From Planctomycetota bacterium (GTDB lineage Bacteria > Planctomycetota > Planctomycetia > Gemmatales > Gemmataceae), in NCBI GenBank assembly GCA_029777335.1, contig JAKOSN010000038.1, forward strand, positions 26,387-90,386: 64,000 nucleotides of DNA, given 5' to 3'. A program made the position numbers and the translations under genes. The notes beneath the pieces were generated by a model, which had not been told where the DNA came from, made no database searches, and saw nothing but the letters and a program-made list of their open reading frames with translations. Positions 45,601-54,239 of this stretch are shown piece after piece. Position 1 is the stretch's first letter. Every line of letters begins with the position of its first letter.

Positions 45601-45890
45601 TAGCCGCCGAAATACAGGAACGGAACGATGGTCACCAGCCCGATCGCGATGTGCGCCAGGAGCATGGACAGCGTAAAGGTATTGGTGTAGATCTTCTCGG
45701 GACCACTCCACCAATCAAGGACGGTAATAGCGCTCAGGTAGGCGCCACTCGCACCTAAGAGTGCGACCAGTGCAAAGAGCACCGCCAGTACGATCTTCAG
45801 GCGCGGCCCCACCGCAGGGACATACACAGGCGGCCCTGGAGGGATTGGATTGGTTGGAGGTAGATCTGACGGGGCGTTTGGTTGCGTCAT
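42693..45890 (-). CDS. membrane pentahaem cytochrome c with TPR tail
   Basis: 1065 residues from ATG 45890 (GGAG eight bases upstream). An N-terminal block of about five membrane helices (33-55, 73-95, 111-133, 148-168, 182-199) contains His residues at 80, 98 and 154 that could hold b haem. Five CxxCH motifs follow at 241, 291, 324, 390 and 441, then a beta-rich domain, then TPR helices (~740-920; e.g. AAFKHMLTLGVKDAIPHAHVNLARVY). The layout suggests electron transfer across the membrane to periplasmic c haems. It is the first gene of the operon containing CRTAC1, the FG-GAP giant protein and the AhpD-like protein. Confidence 0.9.
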   Translation of the reverse strand: MTQPNAPSDLPPTNPIPPGPPVYVPAVGPRLKIVLAVLFALVALLGASGAYLSAITVLDWWSGPEKIYTNTFTLSMLLAHIAIGLVTIVPFLYFGGYHLLTSLRRPNRVAVRLGMLLFLSGLLVCGTGVALLQFEGFPQLPTGTTPRLVARILHVVLPLLAIAFYVLHRRAGPDIQWRWGYAWLGGTGAFVVAMTVLHGLDPRDLNARAPKEGELYFFPSEARTAKGNFIPAQTLMTDTYCMRCHQDIYQDHFHSSHRFSSFNNPPYLFSVRETRKVALARDGNVKAARWCAGCHDPVPFFSGAFDDPNFDDVNHETAHAGITCASCHAITSIHGTTGNGAYTIEESPHYPFAFSDNPQLQWVNNQLIKARPEFHKRTFLKPVHRSAEFCSTCHKVSLPAALNHYKDFLRGQDHYASFLLSGVSGHNARAFYYPPTAKSNCSECHMPLKPSGDFGARDFDGSGQRKIHNHMFPGANTGLFTLLPREPRYSEHAEGFARAVKTHADFLRGTDPEGKDRKVRIDIFGLKEGDNTDAKLLTPPLRPRLPELRPGSTYLVEVVVRTLALGHLFSQGTVDSNEIWVDFQAKSGNRVIARNGALANEDETGPVDEWSHFINVLMLDRNGNRINRRNPQDIFTPLYNHQIPPGAAHVLHYRLDVPADLTEPVELRVRVRYRKFDYEYMQIVHEGRPVPKLPIVDMCEDHVYLPLAGQQNGKENQVWSSLTSPTPPPEWQRWNDYGIGCLLEGGEKSGHFRQAEAAFKHMLTLGVKDAIPHAHVNLARVYINEGRLEEAAQALDAARRCDPPAPWWSIAWFTSVVNSETATSKEHLDAAIANLERLLDPKNQPRERGFDFSKDYVVLNKLANLLFKRSKFEEPSSPAFKECLDKAVERAERVLELEIEDVEAHDMLRTLYARLGQDFTARGEVPPAADLPGLAATLANKQASREDRVAAAGRLALGVEALANEKLDPAKPPRLPRLVELRKQLRVAYHAEDDPTVKTACAGVLTVLHASLHQIYKPDEIARARTTQLYRDKHPAANYAARHRVIYPTTAVHRQTILKTGDLQK

Positions 45891-46148
45891 CAACAGACTC
45901 CGGAGAGGGAGAAAGGGAGAACCCCGATACAAAAGAACGGTTTCCGCATTCTAGCCTGTGCACGGGGCTCCCGCAAGGAGTCGGGCGGCAAGTTGCGAGA
46001 TCAGCGTTTTCATTAACCCTTGACAGGTCTTTCCAACGGCATTTACCCTATACGTGTCCTCCATCACGACGGTTTTCCCGTTCCGCTGGATTCCTGATGG
46101 CCCATCAAGCAGGATATTGTTCCTCCGATAACTCGGTTGAGGTGCTTC
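45891..46148. promoter_or_regulatory. divergent promoter region between the two CRTAC1 clusters
   Basis: This 258-base region separates the pentahaem gene (minus) from the CRTAC1 lipoprotein gene (plus). It contains a perfect TTGACA at 46019-46024 for the plus strand, but the best -10 choices are weak (TACCCT or TATACG at non-ideal spacing). No further gene is seen. Shared control of both clusters is possible. Confidence 0.4.
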
Positions 46149-47954
46149 ATGAGAACACGAGGGGTGTCGGCTGGGTTTCTCATAAGCCTTGTGCTGGCGC
46201 TGGGTTGTTCGCAACAGAACCAACCTGTCACGATTCCCTCGATGAAGACGGATTCTGAACCGGAGGTCGTTGGTCCCCCGGTCTTCGAGGAGATCACCGC
46301 GACTTCGGGGGTGAATTTCACCTATCGCAACGGCGAGGACACCGCCAACCATCTCTCCATCCTGGAATCACTCGGGGGAGGCGCAGGAGTCTTCGACTAC
46401 GACGGCGATGGACTCCTTGATATCTTTCTCCCCGGGGGAGGGGGGTTCGCGGGGGCGGACAAGAAGGACATCGTGGGCTTTCCGAGTAAGCTCTATCGCA
46501 ACCTGGGCATGGGGAAATTCGAGGATGTGACCGCCAGGGTCGGACTCGACAAACTGGCGGGGGGCAAGCCCTGGTTCTACACACATGCCATGGCGGTGGG
46601 CGATTACGATCGTGATGGCTGGCCAGACCTGCTCGTGACGGGATGGGGGGCGGTCGCACTCTTCCACAATGTGCCCGTCGATCCGAAGGATCCGTCGAAG
46701 GGCCGACGATTCGAGGATGTGACCGCGAAGGCTGGTCTGGGAACGGGAATCACCTGGGCCACCAGTGCGGCCTTTGCCGATCTCGACGGCGATGGGTATC
46801 CGGATCTGTACATCTGCCAGTACGTCGACTGGTCGTGGAAAAAGCATCCCTCGTGTAGTTACGATGGCAAAACGCCGGACGTGTGCCCGCCACGCCACTT
46901 CGACGGTTTGCCCCACAAGCTCTACCACAACACAGGGAAGGGACAATTTGTAGATGTCAGCAAGGAAGCAGGCCTCAGCCAGGGCGGACCCAATGAAAGC
47001 AAAGGTCTTGGCTGTCTCATCGTGGACATCGATGGCGATGGAAAGCCCGACATTTACGTTGCCAATGATACGGTCGATAACTTCCTGTACATTAACAAAT
47101 CGAAACCAGGCAAGTTGCTCTTCGAGGAGCACGGTCTCCTCAGTGGAGCAGGGCGCGATGAACGAGGCAGCCCCAATGGGAGCATGGGGGTGGATGCGGG
47201 CGATCCGGACCACGCTGGAAAGCCGAGTCTGTGGGTGACCAATTACGAGAACGAACTCCACAGCCTCTATCGCAACGATTGCAAACCGGGGCGACCGTCC
47301 TTTCAGCATCGGACCTCCGCCTCGGGGATCGCTGCCATCGGACAACGCTATGTCGGTTGGGGAACTGCCTTTCTCGATGTCGACCTCGATGGCTGGGAAG
47401 ATCTCTTCATTTCCAATGGACACGCCATCCGCTACCCCACTGGGAAGGAATCGAGTCGAAAACAACAGCCGGTGCTACTGCGAAACGACGCGGGCAAGTT
47501 CCGCATTGCCAGCAAGGATATTGGCGAGTATTACAAAACCGCACATCTTGGCCGTGGGGTGGCGTTTGGCGATCTGGACAACGATGGCCGTATCGACCTG
47601 GTGCTCGCTCCGACAAACGAGCCGGTCGCCATCCTGCGCGGGATCGGGGGCAAGGACAATCACTGGCTGGGAGTGCAGCTGCTCGGGAAGGATCACGCGT
47701 GTGTGATTGGCGCCAAGGTGGTGTTCGAGACGAAAGGTTTGCGTCAAACGCGCTTCGCCAAGGGAGGCGGATCCTATGCTTCCGCCAAGGATCCGCGTTT
47801 GCAATTCGGTCTGGGGAAGGAGAAAACCGGACGCCTGATTGTGACCTGGCGTGATGGGAGCGAGCAGATCTTCGAGGGTGTCGAAGCGGATCGTTATTAT
47901 CGCATTACACAGGGACAACCCAAACTGGAAGCCTATCCGGGAAGTCGTCCATGA
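46149..47954 (+). CDS. CRTAC1-family FG-GAP/ASPIC lipoprotein
   Basis: 601 residues from ATG 46149 (GAGG six bases upstream). The N-terminus is a lipoprotein signal (ISLVLALGC, lipobox ALGC with Cys as residue ~20). FG-GAP repeats follow (DYDGDGLLDIFLPG, DYDRDGWPDLLVTG, DLDGDGYPDLYI, DIDGDGKPDIYV, DVDLDGWEDLF, DLDNDGRIDLVL) and a C-terminal ASPIC/UnbV-like region (RFAKGGGSYASAKDPRLQFGLG). It is therefore tethered to a membrane from the outside. The TPR gene that follows overlaps its stop (ATGA). Confidence 0.92.
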   Translation: MRTRGVSAGFLISLVLALGCSQQNQPVTIPSMKTDSEPEVVGPPVFEEITATSGVNFTYRNGEDTANHLSILESLGGGAGVFDYDGDGLLDIFLPGGGGFAGADKKDIVGFPSKLYRNLGMGKFEDVTARVGLDKLAGGKPWFYTHAMAVGDYDRDGWPDLLVTGWGAVALFHNVPVDPKDPSKGRRFEDVTAKAGLGTGITWATSAAFADLDGDGYPDLYICQYVDWSWKKHPSCSYDGKTPDVCPPRHFDGLPHKLYHNTGKGQFVDVSKEAGLSQGGPNESKGLGCLIVDIDGDGKPDIYVANDTVDNFLYINKSKPGKLLFEEHGLLSGAGRDERGSPNGSMGVDAGDPDHAGKPSLWVTNYENELHSLYRNDCKPGRPSFQHRTSASGIAAIGQRYVGWGTAFLDVDLDGWEDLFISNGHAIRYPTGKESSRKQQPVLLRNDAGKFRIASKDIGEYYKTAHLGRGVAFGDLDNDGRIDLVLAPTNEPVAILRGIGGKDNHWLGVQLLGKDHACVIGAKVVFETKGLRQTRFAKGGGSYASAKDPRLQFGLGKEKTGRLIVTWRDGSEQIFEGVEADRYYRITQGQPKLEAYPGSRP

Positions 47955-49186
47955 CGGGGGAGGTGACAGGCCAGGCTGGGAAGCGCTCGCGGTCCAGGCG
48001 GCTGGCGCTGGTGCTTCTGGGGGGGATCCTCCTTGCCGGAGCAGCGTGGCTCGGTTGGACGCGCTGGTCGACCAATCAGTTGTTGCGCCAGGGGCAGGAG
48101 GCGCTGGCTGCGCGCGACTACACCAGGAGCCGCGAATTCCTCGAACGCTATCTGGAACTGCGCCCGCGGGATACGCAGGCGCGCTTGCTGGTAGTTCGTG
48201 CCGCGCGGCTGCTGCATCACTATCCCGAAGCGCTGGCCCATCTCTTTCGCTGCGAAGAAGACGGTGGGGATGCCGAAGAGATTGCCATCGAGCGCGGGTT
48301 GATCGAGGTTCAGCGCGGCGATGAACGCCCGGTGGCCGCGCTCGAACAACGGACCCGGAAAGGGGACGAGCGAGCGCTGGTGATCCTGGAGGTGCTCATC
48401 CAGCACAACCTGGAAACCTACCAGTTGCGCAAGGCTCTTCATCAGCTGACTGTGTATCTGGAACGTCGTCCCACGGATCTTGCGGCTCTCCTGGGGCGCG
48501 GTTTTGTCTGGGAACGATTTCTCTCGTTCGCGGATGCGCTGACCGATTATCGCAAGGCGGTCGAGGCCCACCCGGAGAGCGAAAGGGCGCGGCTGCACCT
48601 GGGGGAAACCCTCTTGCGAGTGGGGACGCCGGCGGAGGCGTTGACGCAGTATCAGTGGCTCGCGGAACGCCATCCCGAAAAAGAGGAGGTTCGCCTGGGG
48701 TTGGCCTGCTGTCAGCGTCAGCTGGGGCAACTGGAAAAGGCACGAGAGGGGTTGGAAGCTTTGCTCGCCGAGTCCCCGGAGAACGGCGAGGCACTCTGGG
48801 AACGGGGCCAACTGGCACTGGCACAGGGATCAGCCGCGGAGGGAGAGCCCTGGTTTCGGCGCGCGGCGAAGGTGCTCCCTTACGATCGGCGTGTCCATTA
48901 CAGCCTGTATCGCTGTTTGCTCGATCAGGGCCGCACCAGGGAAGCCGAGGCTTGCAATGCCCGGGTAGCGGAGATCGATGCGGACCTTCGGCGCATTGCG
49001 GTCCTGAGCCAGAAAGTGATGGAACGGCCGTATGACGCCACGCTGCGCTGCGAAGGAGGGGTGCTGTTCCTCAGAAATGGGGAAGAACGCGAGGGGATCC
49101 GCTGGCTGGAAATTGCCCTGCGCATCGATCCGAACTGCGAACCAGCGCGCAAGGCTCTGCAGAATCGTGATAAGGGGAAACACTGA
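47951..49186 (+). CDS. membrane-anchored TPR protein
   Basis: 411 residues from ATG 47951, which overlaps the CRTAC1 stop (ATGA), so the two proteins are made together. One anchor at ~19-38, then TPR helices (LRQGQEALAARDYTRSREFLERYL, ARLHLGETLLRVGTPAEALTQY) and a C-terminal module with RNGEEREGIRWLEIAL. The same C-terminal pattern is found in the TPR proteins at 50912 and 52274. It is presumably a periplasmic docking partner of the CRTAC1 lipoprotein (inference from coupling). Confidence 0.88.
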   Translation: MTGEVTGQAGKRSRSRRLALVLLGGILLAGAAWLGWTRWSTNQLLRQGQEALAARDYTRSREFLERYLELRPRDTQARLLVVRAARLLHHYPEALAHLFRCEEDGGDAEEIAIERGLIEVQRGDERPVAALEQRTRKGDERALVILEVLIQHNLETYQLRKALHQLTVYLERRPTDLAALLGRGFVWERFLSFADALTDYRKAVEAHPESERARLHLGETLLRVGTPAEALTQYQWLAERHPEKEEVRLGLACCQRQLGQLEKAREGLEALLAESPENGEALWERGQLALAQGSAAEGEPWFRRAAKVLPYDRRVHYSLYRCLLDQGRTREAEACNARVAEIDADLRRIAVLSQKVMERPYDATLRCEGGVLFLRNGEEREGIRWLEIALRIDPNCEPARKALQNRDKGKH

Positions 49187-49225
49187 GAGAACAAGCGACT
49201 TCTGAACGATTTGCAAACTAAGTGC

Positions 49226-49255
49226 TTGACATTGAGAATTGGCAAGCGGTATAAG
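49226..49255 (+). promoter_or_regulatory. sigma70-type promoter for the DUF1559 gene
   Basis: TTGACA (49226-49231), 18-base spacer, TATAAG (49250-49255). It is about 180 bases before the ATG at 49434, so the mRNA has a long leader in which an extra control element could lie. Confidence 0.6.
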
Positions 49256-49433
49256 CAATTATCAGATTTCTTAATGTATATTTTCTGCGGACGAAGAGGC
49301 TGATCTCCTTTCTACTTAGGTAACCATTGGTCCGCGTCCCAGGATCCATACATCAGACAGGAACGAGAGCCTCGACCTTTCGCCATTGTGTGGGGAGAGG
49401 TATGTCCTTCATAGTGTTGTACGGAGGTTCTGT

Positions 49434-50300
49434 ATGCCATTGTTCCTCTCCAGACGGCGTTGGCCAGCATTCACCCTGATTGAACTTCTGGTGGTGATTG
49501 CCATTATCGCGATCCTCATTGGCTTGCTGTTGCCTGCAGTCCAGAAAGTCCGTGAAGCGGCGGCTCGTATGAGCTGCTCCAACAATCTGAAACAGATGGG
49601 GCTCGCCCTTCACAACTACCACGCAACCTTCGACAAGTTCCCACCGGCCTACAAGGATCTGGGCTCGGGGGGACCCGGTCAGGGGAGTTTGTTGTGGTTC
49701 TTGCTTCCTTACATTGAACAGGACAACATCTTCAAACTGGGCGGCACGAATGCAGATGCCTATGTCGGTGGGTTTGCCAGTCTGGCAACGCCAGCCGCCA
49801 ACACAATCAAGACCTTCCTGTGCCCCTCCGATCCTGGGGCTCAGCCTCCTCCCACCTGGACCAACGGATGGGTCGTGGGCAGCTACGCGATCAACAACGA
49901 GGTCTTCGGCGATCCCAACTGGGCGGGGTGGGCGAGCAACACCGCCACGCGGAATGTGAACGCCATCACCGACGGTACCTCCAATACCATCGGCATGGCG
50001 GAGAAGTACGCGCGCTGCAACGGCCAGGGAACTCTGTGGGCGCACGGGCAGTGGAATCCGGGTTGGGAACCGCGTTTCAACACCTATAACAACCGCGGGC
50101 CCAGCTCCAAGTTCCAGGTTCAGCCAGCCTTCAACAATTCGTCGTGCGATTACAATCGGCCGTCCTCGCCCCACAGCAACGGCACCAACATCGTTCTGAT
50201 GGATGGCAGTGTTCGTTTCCTCACGGGGAACATCGATCCCAATACCTGGTGGTATGCCTGCACGCCAGCAGCGGGTGATGTGTTGGGCTCCAACTGGTAA
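49434..50300 (+). CDS. DUF1559 pilin-like protein
   Basis: 288 residues from ATG 49434 (ACGGAGG seven bases upstream). The N-terminus is a type IV pilin-like prepilin: RRRWPA followed by [20 protein letters not shown], with probable cleavage before Phe. [28 protein letters not shown], a stretch with the NNLKQ(I/M)GLA motif, and the C-terminal [15 protein letters not shown] mark DUF1559. These proteins are hugely expanded in planctomycetes and probably form pseudopilin structures on the cell surface or in a secretion device. The gene has its own promoter and a strong terminator, so it is a single transcript. Confidence 0.95.
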   Translation: MPLFLSRRRWPAFTLIELLVVIAIIAILIGLLLPAVQKVREAAARMSCSNNLKQMGLALHNYHATFDKFPPAYKDLGSGGPGQGSLLWFLLPYIEQDNIFKLGGTNADAYVGGFASLATPAANTIKTFLCPSDPGAQPPPTWTNGWVVGSYAINNEVFGDPNWAGWASNTATRNVNAITDGTSNTIGMAEKYARCNGQGTLWAHGQWNPGWEPRFNTYNNRGPSSKFQVQPAFNNSSCDYNRPSSPHSNGTNIVLMDGSVRFLTGNIDPNTWWYACTPAAGDVLGSNW

Positions 50301-50322
50301 CGAGAAGTACAACGTCGCCTGG

Positions 50323-50363
50323 AGAGACGTGCAAGGGATTTCGCTCTCTTGCACGTCTCTTTG
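50323..50363 (+). terminator. intrinsic terminator of the DUF1559 gene
   Basis: Perfect 13-bp arms AGAGACGTGCAAG (50323-50335) and CTTGCACGTCTCT (50348-50360), 12-base loop, followed by TTTG. It is 22 bases after the DUF1559 stop and separates it from the lipoprotein gene. Confidence 0.75.
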
Positions 50364-50418
50364 TTCGTAAGCGTTCCATTTTTTTCCCCTCAAGATGTTT
50401 TTCTGCTGGAGGCCGAGG

Positions 50419-50904
50419 ATGCTCTCCATTTCCTCATGGCGCACGCCTGGAGGTCTGCTTCTTGCCTTGTGCGTTTGCTTCGCTCTTGGCTGCGGCAATT
50501 CCAACAAGGAACGCGCCAAGGTGAAGGGGCGGGTCAAGTTTTTTGACAAGTATCTGACTTGCGGGACGGTCACCTTCACGGCGAAGGATGGTCGTATTGG
50601 AGCGGCAACGATCGATTTCGATGGCAATTATGAGATGGGGGATGCTCCGATCGGGGATGTGACTGTCACGGTCAAGGTGCCCACTCCGGCGGCAGGTCCT
50701 CGAATGTCTGGCAAACCGAAGCCCCCGCCTGGGGTTCCTGCAGCACAGATGCCCGGGAGCGAGGATGACAAAACCTCCGTGCCAATGATTGATCCGAGCA
50801 AGATTGTCGCCATTCCCGGGAAGTATGGTAGTGTGGACAGTTCCCCGCTAAAATACACTGTCGAGAAGGGCGAACAGACCCACAACATCACCCTTTCACC
50901 GTGA
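50419..50904 (+). CDS. small lipoprotein with carboxypeptidase-regulatory-like fold
   Basis: 161 residues from ATG 50419 (GGAGG six bases upstream); ATG 50395 is an alternative. A lipobox ALGC is at residue ~25. The mature part begins KVKGRVKFFDKYLTCGTVTF and has beta-strand repeats (IDFDGNYEMGDAPIGDVTVTV) typical of the small Ig-like carboxypeptidase-regulatory domain seen after DUF1559 genes in planctomycetes, with a Pro/Gly-rich insertion. The Asp/Glu content fits calcium or cell-wall contacts (inference). It is followed by two TPR genes. Confidence 0.85.
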   Translation: MLSISSWRTPGGLLLALCVCFALGCGNSNKERAKVKGRVKFFDKYLTCGTVTFTAKDGRIGAATIDFDGNYEMGDAPIGDVTVTVKVPTPAAGPRMSGKPKPPPGVPAAQMPGSEDDKTSVPMIDPSKIVAIPGKYGSVDSSPLKYTVEKGEQTHNITLSP

Positions 50905-50911
50905 TGGTGCC

Positions 50912-52267
50912 TTGGCTACGGATCTTCCATCTCCTGCCGACCCGAGTCCCGAGGGGCGTCTTTCCCTCGCTCCGCGGCAGCCTGAGGTAGCTCTTCCCAA
51001 CGCACACCCTTCATCGCGCAAACGATGGTGGGTGTGCGGGGTTTTTGTGCTCCTGATCCTTGCCCTGCTCGCTGCCTCGCCCTGGTTATGGCGTTGGTAT
51101 CGTGCCCGACAGGAATGGGAGCAAGGGCAGTCGGCTCTGGGCGGGTACGATCTTGCCGCCGCCGCCACTCACCTGGACAACTACTTGCAACTGCGTCCGG
51201 AGGATGCCGACGGCTGGTTCCTCGCTGCGCGCACGGCGCGTCGATTGCAACGCATCCCCGAAGCGGAGCGTTACCTCGAACAATGTCAGCAACTTCGCGG
51301 CGTCACTGATGCCACGCGCCTGGAGTGGGATTTGCTCCGCGTGCAGCAAGGAGAGATCACGGGAATCGACACCCGGTTGCGCCAGACCATCGGTCCCGAT
51401 CACCCCGATGCCTTGATTGTGCTGGAGGCGCTGGCGCGGGGTTATACGCGCGTGGAACGGTTGGCGGATGCGCGGCAGGCGTGTGATCTCTGGATCGCGA
51501 AACAGCCAGAACATCCCTGGCCATGGCTCTGGCGTGGCGGACTCTACGAACGCCTCAGTTATCTCGACAAGGCCTATCCGGACTATCAACGCGCTGTCCA
51601 GAATGCACCGACAAACCGAGAGGCGCGCCTGGCGCTGGGGGGATTGCTCCTTCGGCAAAGGCAGGCCAGTGCCGCCACAGAGCACTTTGAAGCGGTGCTC
51701 AGACAAAGTCCCGACGACATCCCAGCGCAGATTGGTCTGGCAGCGTGCCGGATCGAACAGGGGAAAGCAGGCCAGGCCATCCCGGTGCTCGACCATCTTC
51801 TGGAGTTAGCTCCAGCATCCGCACAGGCGTTGTTTCTGCGGGGCAAGGCGGCTCTGGAACAAGATCAACCGGCGCAGGCGGAACACTGGTTACGGGAGGC
51901 CGTTCGGCTGGCCCCGGACGATCCCGAGGCGTTGTACCAACTCTCTCAGGCGGTGCGGGCGCAACAGCGCGAAGCAGAGGCAGCTCAACTCACCCGGCAA
52001 CTGGAGCAGTTGCGCAAGGATCAGTTGCGCCTGGACGAACTGCTCCGCGCAATCGCGCGCAAGGCGGATGATCCAAAACCGCGTCATGAAGCCGGAGTGA
52101 TTGCGTTGCGCATTGGCCGGACGGAGGATGGACTTCGCTGGTTGAACAGCCTTCTCCTTCTGAAGGGCGACCATCGCGAGACCCACGCCGTGCTCGCCGA
52201 GTATTATCTCCGCAAGGGAGATCAGGAACGGGCCGCTTACCATCGCCAACTGGCTGAAACCCACTGA
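50912..52267 (+). CDS. membrane-anchored TPR protein
   Basis: 451 residues if TTG 50912 is the start; no ATG or GTG fits better. An anchor at ~41-58 is followed by TPR-type helices (AATHLDNYLQLRPEDADGWFLAAR, ARLALGGLLLRQRQASAATEHFEA, AQALFLRGKAALEQDQPAQAE) and a C-terminal module RHEAGVIALRIGRTEDGLRWL that is shared with the TPR proteins at 47951 and 52274. Seven bases separate it from the lipoprotein stop, and the next TPR gene starts 6 bases after its end. Confidence 0.85.
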   Translation: MATDLPSPADPSPEGRLSLAPRQPEVALPNAHPSSRKRWWVCGVFVLLILALLAASPWLWRWYRARQEWEQGQSALGGYDLAAAATHLDNYLQLRPEDADGWFLAARTARRLQRIPEAERYLEQCQQLRGVTDATRLEWDLLRVQQGEITGIDTRLRQTIGPDHPDALIVLEALARGYTRVERLADARQACDLWIAKQPEHPWPWLWRGGLYERLSYLDKAYPDYQRAVQNAPTNREARLALGGLLLRQRQASAATEHFEAVLRQSPDDIPAQIGLAACRIEQGKAGQAIPVLDHLLELAPASAQALFLRGKAALEQDQPAQAEHWLREAVRLAPDDPEALYQLSQAVRAQQREAEAAQLTRQLEQLRKDQLRLDELLRAIARKADDPKPRHEAGVIALRIGRTEDGLRWLNSLLLLKGDHRETHAVLAEYYLRKGDQERAAYHRQLAETH

Positions 52268-52273
52268 GGTGTG

Positions 52274-53557
52274 ATGGGTTCTCGTCTCTGGAACTGGTTG
52301 CGGCTGCCCCTTCGCCGACCTGATCTGGCGATCGTCAGCGTGCTCTTTGTCGCCATCCTTGGCTATCTGGCCTGGTTGGGGGGGAGTGCGCTGTGGATCC
52401 GCTGGGAAAGGAAGGAAGTGGACAGGGCCCTCGCCGAATACGACTTTGTCCTCGCGCGCGAACGTCTCCAGACCTGCATCAAACTCCGCCCACGAGAACC
52501 GGAACTCCGCCTTGTGGCAGCCGAGGCAGCTCGCCGTGATGGCGACCTGGCCTTTGCCGAGGAACAACTCAACGTTCATCGGGATCTCGTTGGGGAGGCC
52601 ACGCCCAGAGAAACGCTCGAACGCGCCTTGGTGCGCGCGCAACGGGGTGAGGTGCATGAGGTGCTCGATTACCTGATCGCGGCCCTGGATGCTCACCATC
52701 CCGAGAGTGAACACATTCTGGAAGCGCTGGCGCTCGGGTGCATCCAGGTGTATCAATTCAACCGTGCGCTCTTCTGGGTTCAGGAATTACTCCAGAAATG
52801 GCCGACCAATGCGATCGGCAAACTCCTTCGTGCGCAAACGATCAGTACGCAGGGGGATCGCAGCAAGGCTGTGGCGATCATGCGCGAAGTAGTGAACGAA
52901 TTCCCGAAGTACTATAAAGCGCGTCTTTCCCTGGCGGACACCTTGTTCAAATCGAGCATCTACCGGGAGGCGGTGGCTGAGTATGCAATTCTGATGCAGC
53001 AACGACCGCGCGAGGTACTGCCCTTGCTGGGGCTTGCTACCTGCTATGTGCGGCTCGGGGCGCTGGAGGAGGCACGCCCGCTGATGCAGCGGCTGGAAGA
53101 GAGCTTTCCCGACAATAGCGAGGTCCTTCTCGAATGTGGCCGCTTCGCACTGAGTGAGAGCCGCCCCGCCGACGCCGAGCGACTTCTCCGGCACGCGGTC
53201 GAACTGGCGCCAAACGATCATGAAATACATCGCGAACTGAGTGTGTGTCTGGATCGGCTCGGGAAGCACTCGGAGGCGCGTCAGCACCTGGAGCGATTCA
53301 AGCAGATGGAGGCGGATCTAATTCTGCTCGAAAAGACGCTCGCCGCGATCGCCAAGGCTCCCAACGATCCGGCCCCACGGCGCGAGGCGGGGGAGATTTG
53401 TCTGCGCAATGGGCAAACCGCAGAGGGATTGCGCTGGCTCCACGGTGTGCTGGAAATCCTGCCCAACGACAAGCCGACTCACCGAATCCTGGCCAACTTC
53501 TACGCCAGCCAGCGTGACGAGGAGCGGGCTGCGCAGCATCGACGCAAGGCACAGTGA
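52274..53557 (+). CDS. membrane-anchored TPR protein
   Basis: 427 residues from ATG 52274 (GAGG four bases upstream; GTG 52271 also possible). An anchor at ~20-42, then TPR helices (EYDFVLARERLQTCIKLRPREPELRL, ARLSLADTLFKSSIYREAVAEY, AERLLRHAVELAPNDHEIHRELSV) and the C-terminal REAGEICLRNGQTAEGLRWL seen in the other two TPR proteins. It is the last gene of the lipoprotein-TPR-TPR group and its end is 4 bases from the convergent DUF309 gene. Confidence 0.88.
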   Translation: MGSRLWNWLRLPLRRPDLAIVSVLFVAILGYLAWLGGSALWIRWERKEVDRALAEYDFVLARERLQTCIKLRPREPELRLVAAEAARRDGDLAFAEEQLNVHRDLVGEATPRETLERALVRAQRGEVHEVLDYLIAALDAHHPESEHILEALALGCIQVYQFNRALFWVQELLQKWPTNAIGKLLRAQTISTQGDRSKAVAIMREVVNEFPKYYKARLSLADTLFKSSIYREAVAEYAILMQQRPREVLPLLGLATCYVRLGALEEARPLMQRLEESFPDNSEVLLECGRFALSESRPADAERLLRHAVELAPNDHEIHRELSVCLDRLGKHSEARQHLERFKQMEADLILLEKTLAAIAKAPNDPAPRREAGEICLRNGQTAEGLRWLHGVLEILPNDKPTHRILANFYASQRDEERAAQHRRKAQ

Positions 53558-53561
53558 CAGG

Positions 53562-54083
53562 CTACTGTCGGTTGGGGGACAGGGTCGGGGAAAGACACGG
53601 CCACCCGGAGCGACAGATCTCCTCGGCGACAGCGATCAACTCGCCAAGCGGGAAACCGACAAAGGTGCTGGTGTCTCCTCCCAGAGATTGGGCCACCTCA
53701 CCCCACAACTGCCTGGCGCGACAGGCGTGTGAGCGCACACCCTCGGGTTGGCCCGCGTTGTGTTTCACCCCTGCCGCGGCCAGTTTGATCAGTCCTTTCA
53801 GAAACTGGGCGAGATCCCCGGAGCGACCTGCCCCAAGCCAGAGTTGTTCCAGGGCGACATGACTTTCCCAGTAATAGCCGTGATTGAAGAGATCCAATCC
53901 GCGCAGGTAACAGCGCGATTCGTACCAGCGATCAGGATCGAGCCTTTCGGGCAGTTCGGGTGGGGCACCATACCGATGACCACGCGGATCGCTCACGGGA
54001 TGAGGGGTGAGCCCGGGAACAAAAGCATAGGGCGGAAATGGTTCGTCGGGGAGCAAACGCGGGGGCTTCTCCAGCGGTAGCAT
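53562..54083 (-). CDS. DUF309 domain protein
   Basis: 173 residues from ATG 54083 with GGGAGA upstream. The core FNHGYYWESHVALEQLWLGAG followed by FLKGLIKLAAAGVKH is the DUF309 pattern: a small helical bundle whose His/Glu residues suggest metal binding. Function is unknown. The N-terminal ~60 residues are Pro-rich. It is convergent with the third TPR gene and divergent from the FHA-kinase gene. Confidence 0.88.
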   Translation of the reverse strand: MLPLEKPPRLLPDEPFPPYAFVPGLTPHPVSDPRGHRYGAPPELPERLDPDRWYESRCYLRGLDLFNHGYYWESHVALEQLWLGAGRSGDLAQFLKGLIKLAAAGVKHNAGQPEGVRSHACRARQLWGEVAQSLGGDTSTFVGFPLGELIAVAEEICRSGWPCLSPTLSPNRQ

Positions 54084-54159
54084 GGCGTGGTCTCCCAGGG
54101 ATCGAACGCGACTATGGGTGTGGAGGTGTGGATCCGGCAGTTCCCCTGACAACGGACCG

Positions 54160-54188
54160 TTGAGCCCCTCGCGATCACAGAGTATATT
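54160..54188 (+). promoter_or_regulatory. sigma70-type promoter for the FHA-kinase gene
   Basis: TTGAGC (54160-54165), 17-base spacer, TATATT (54183-54188), about 50 bases before the ATG at 54240. Strong -10 and ideal spacing. Confidence 0.6.
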
Positions 54189-54239
54189 GTAAACGGTTGG
54201 CCGTGGTTCCGCTCCCAGCGCAAGGCCAGAGAAGTCATC

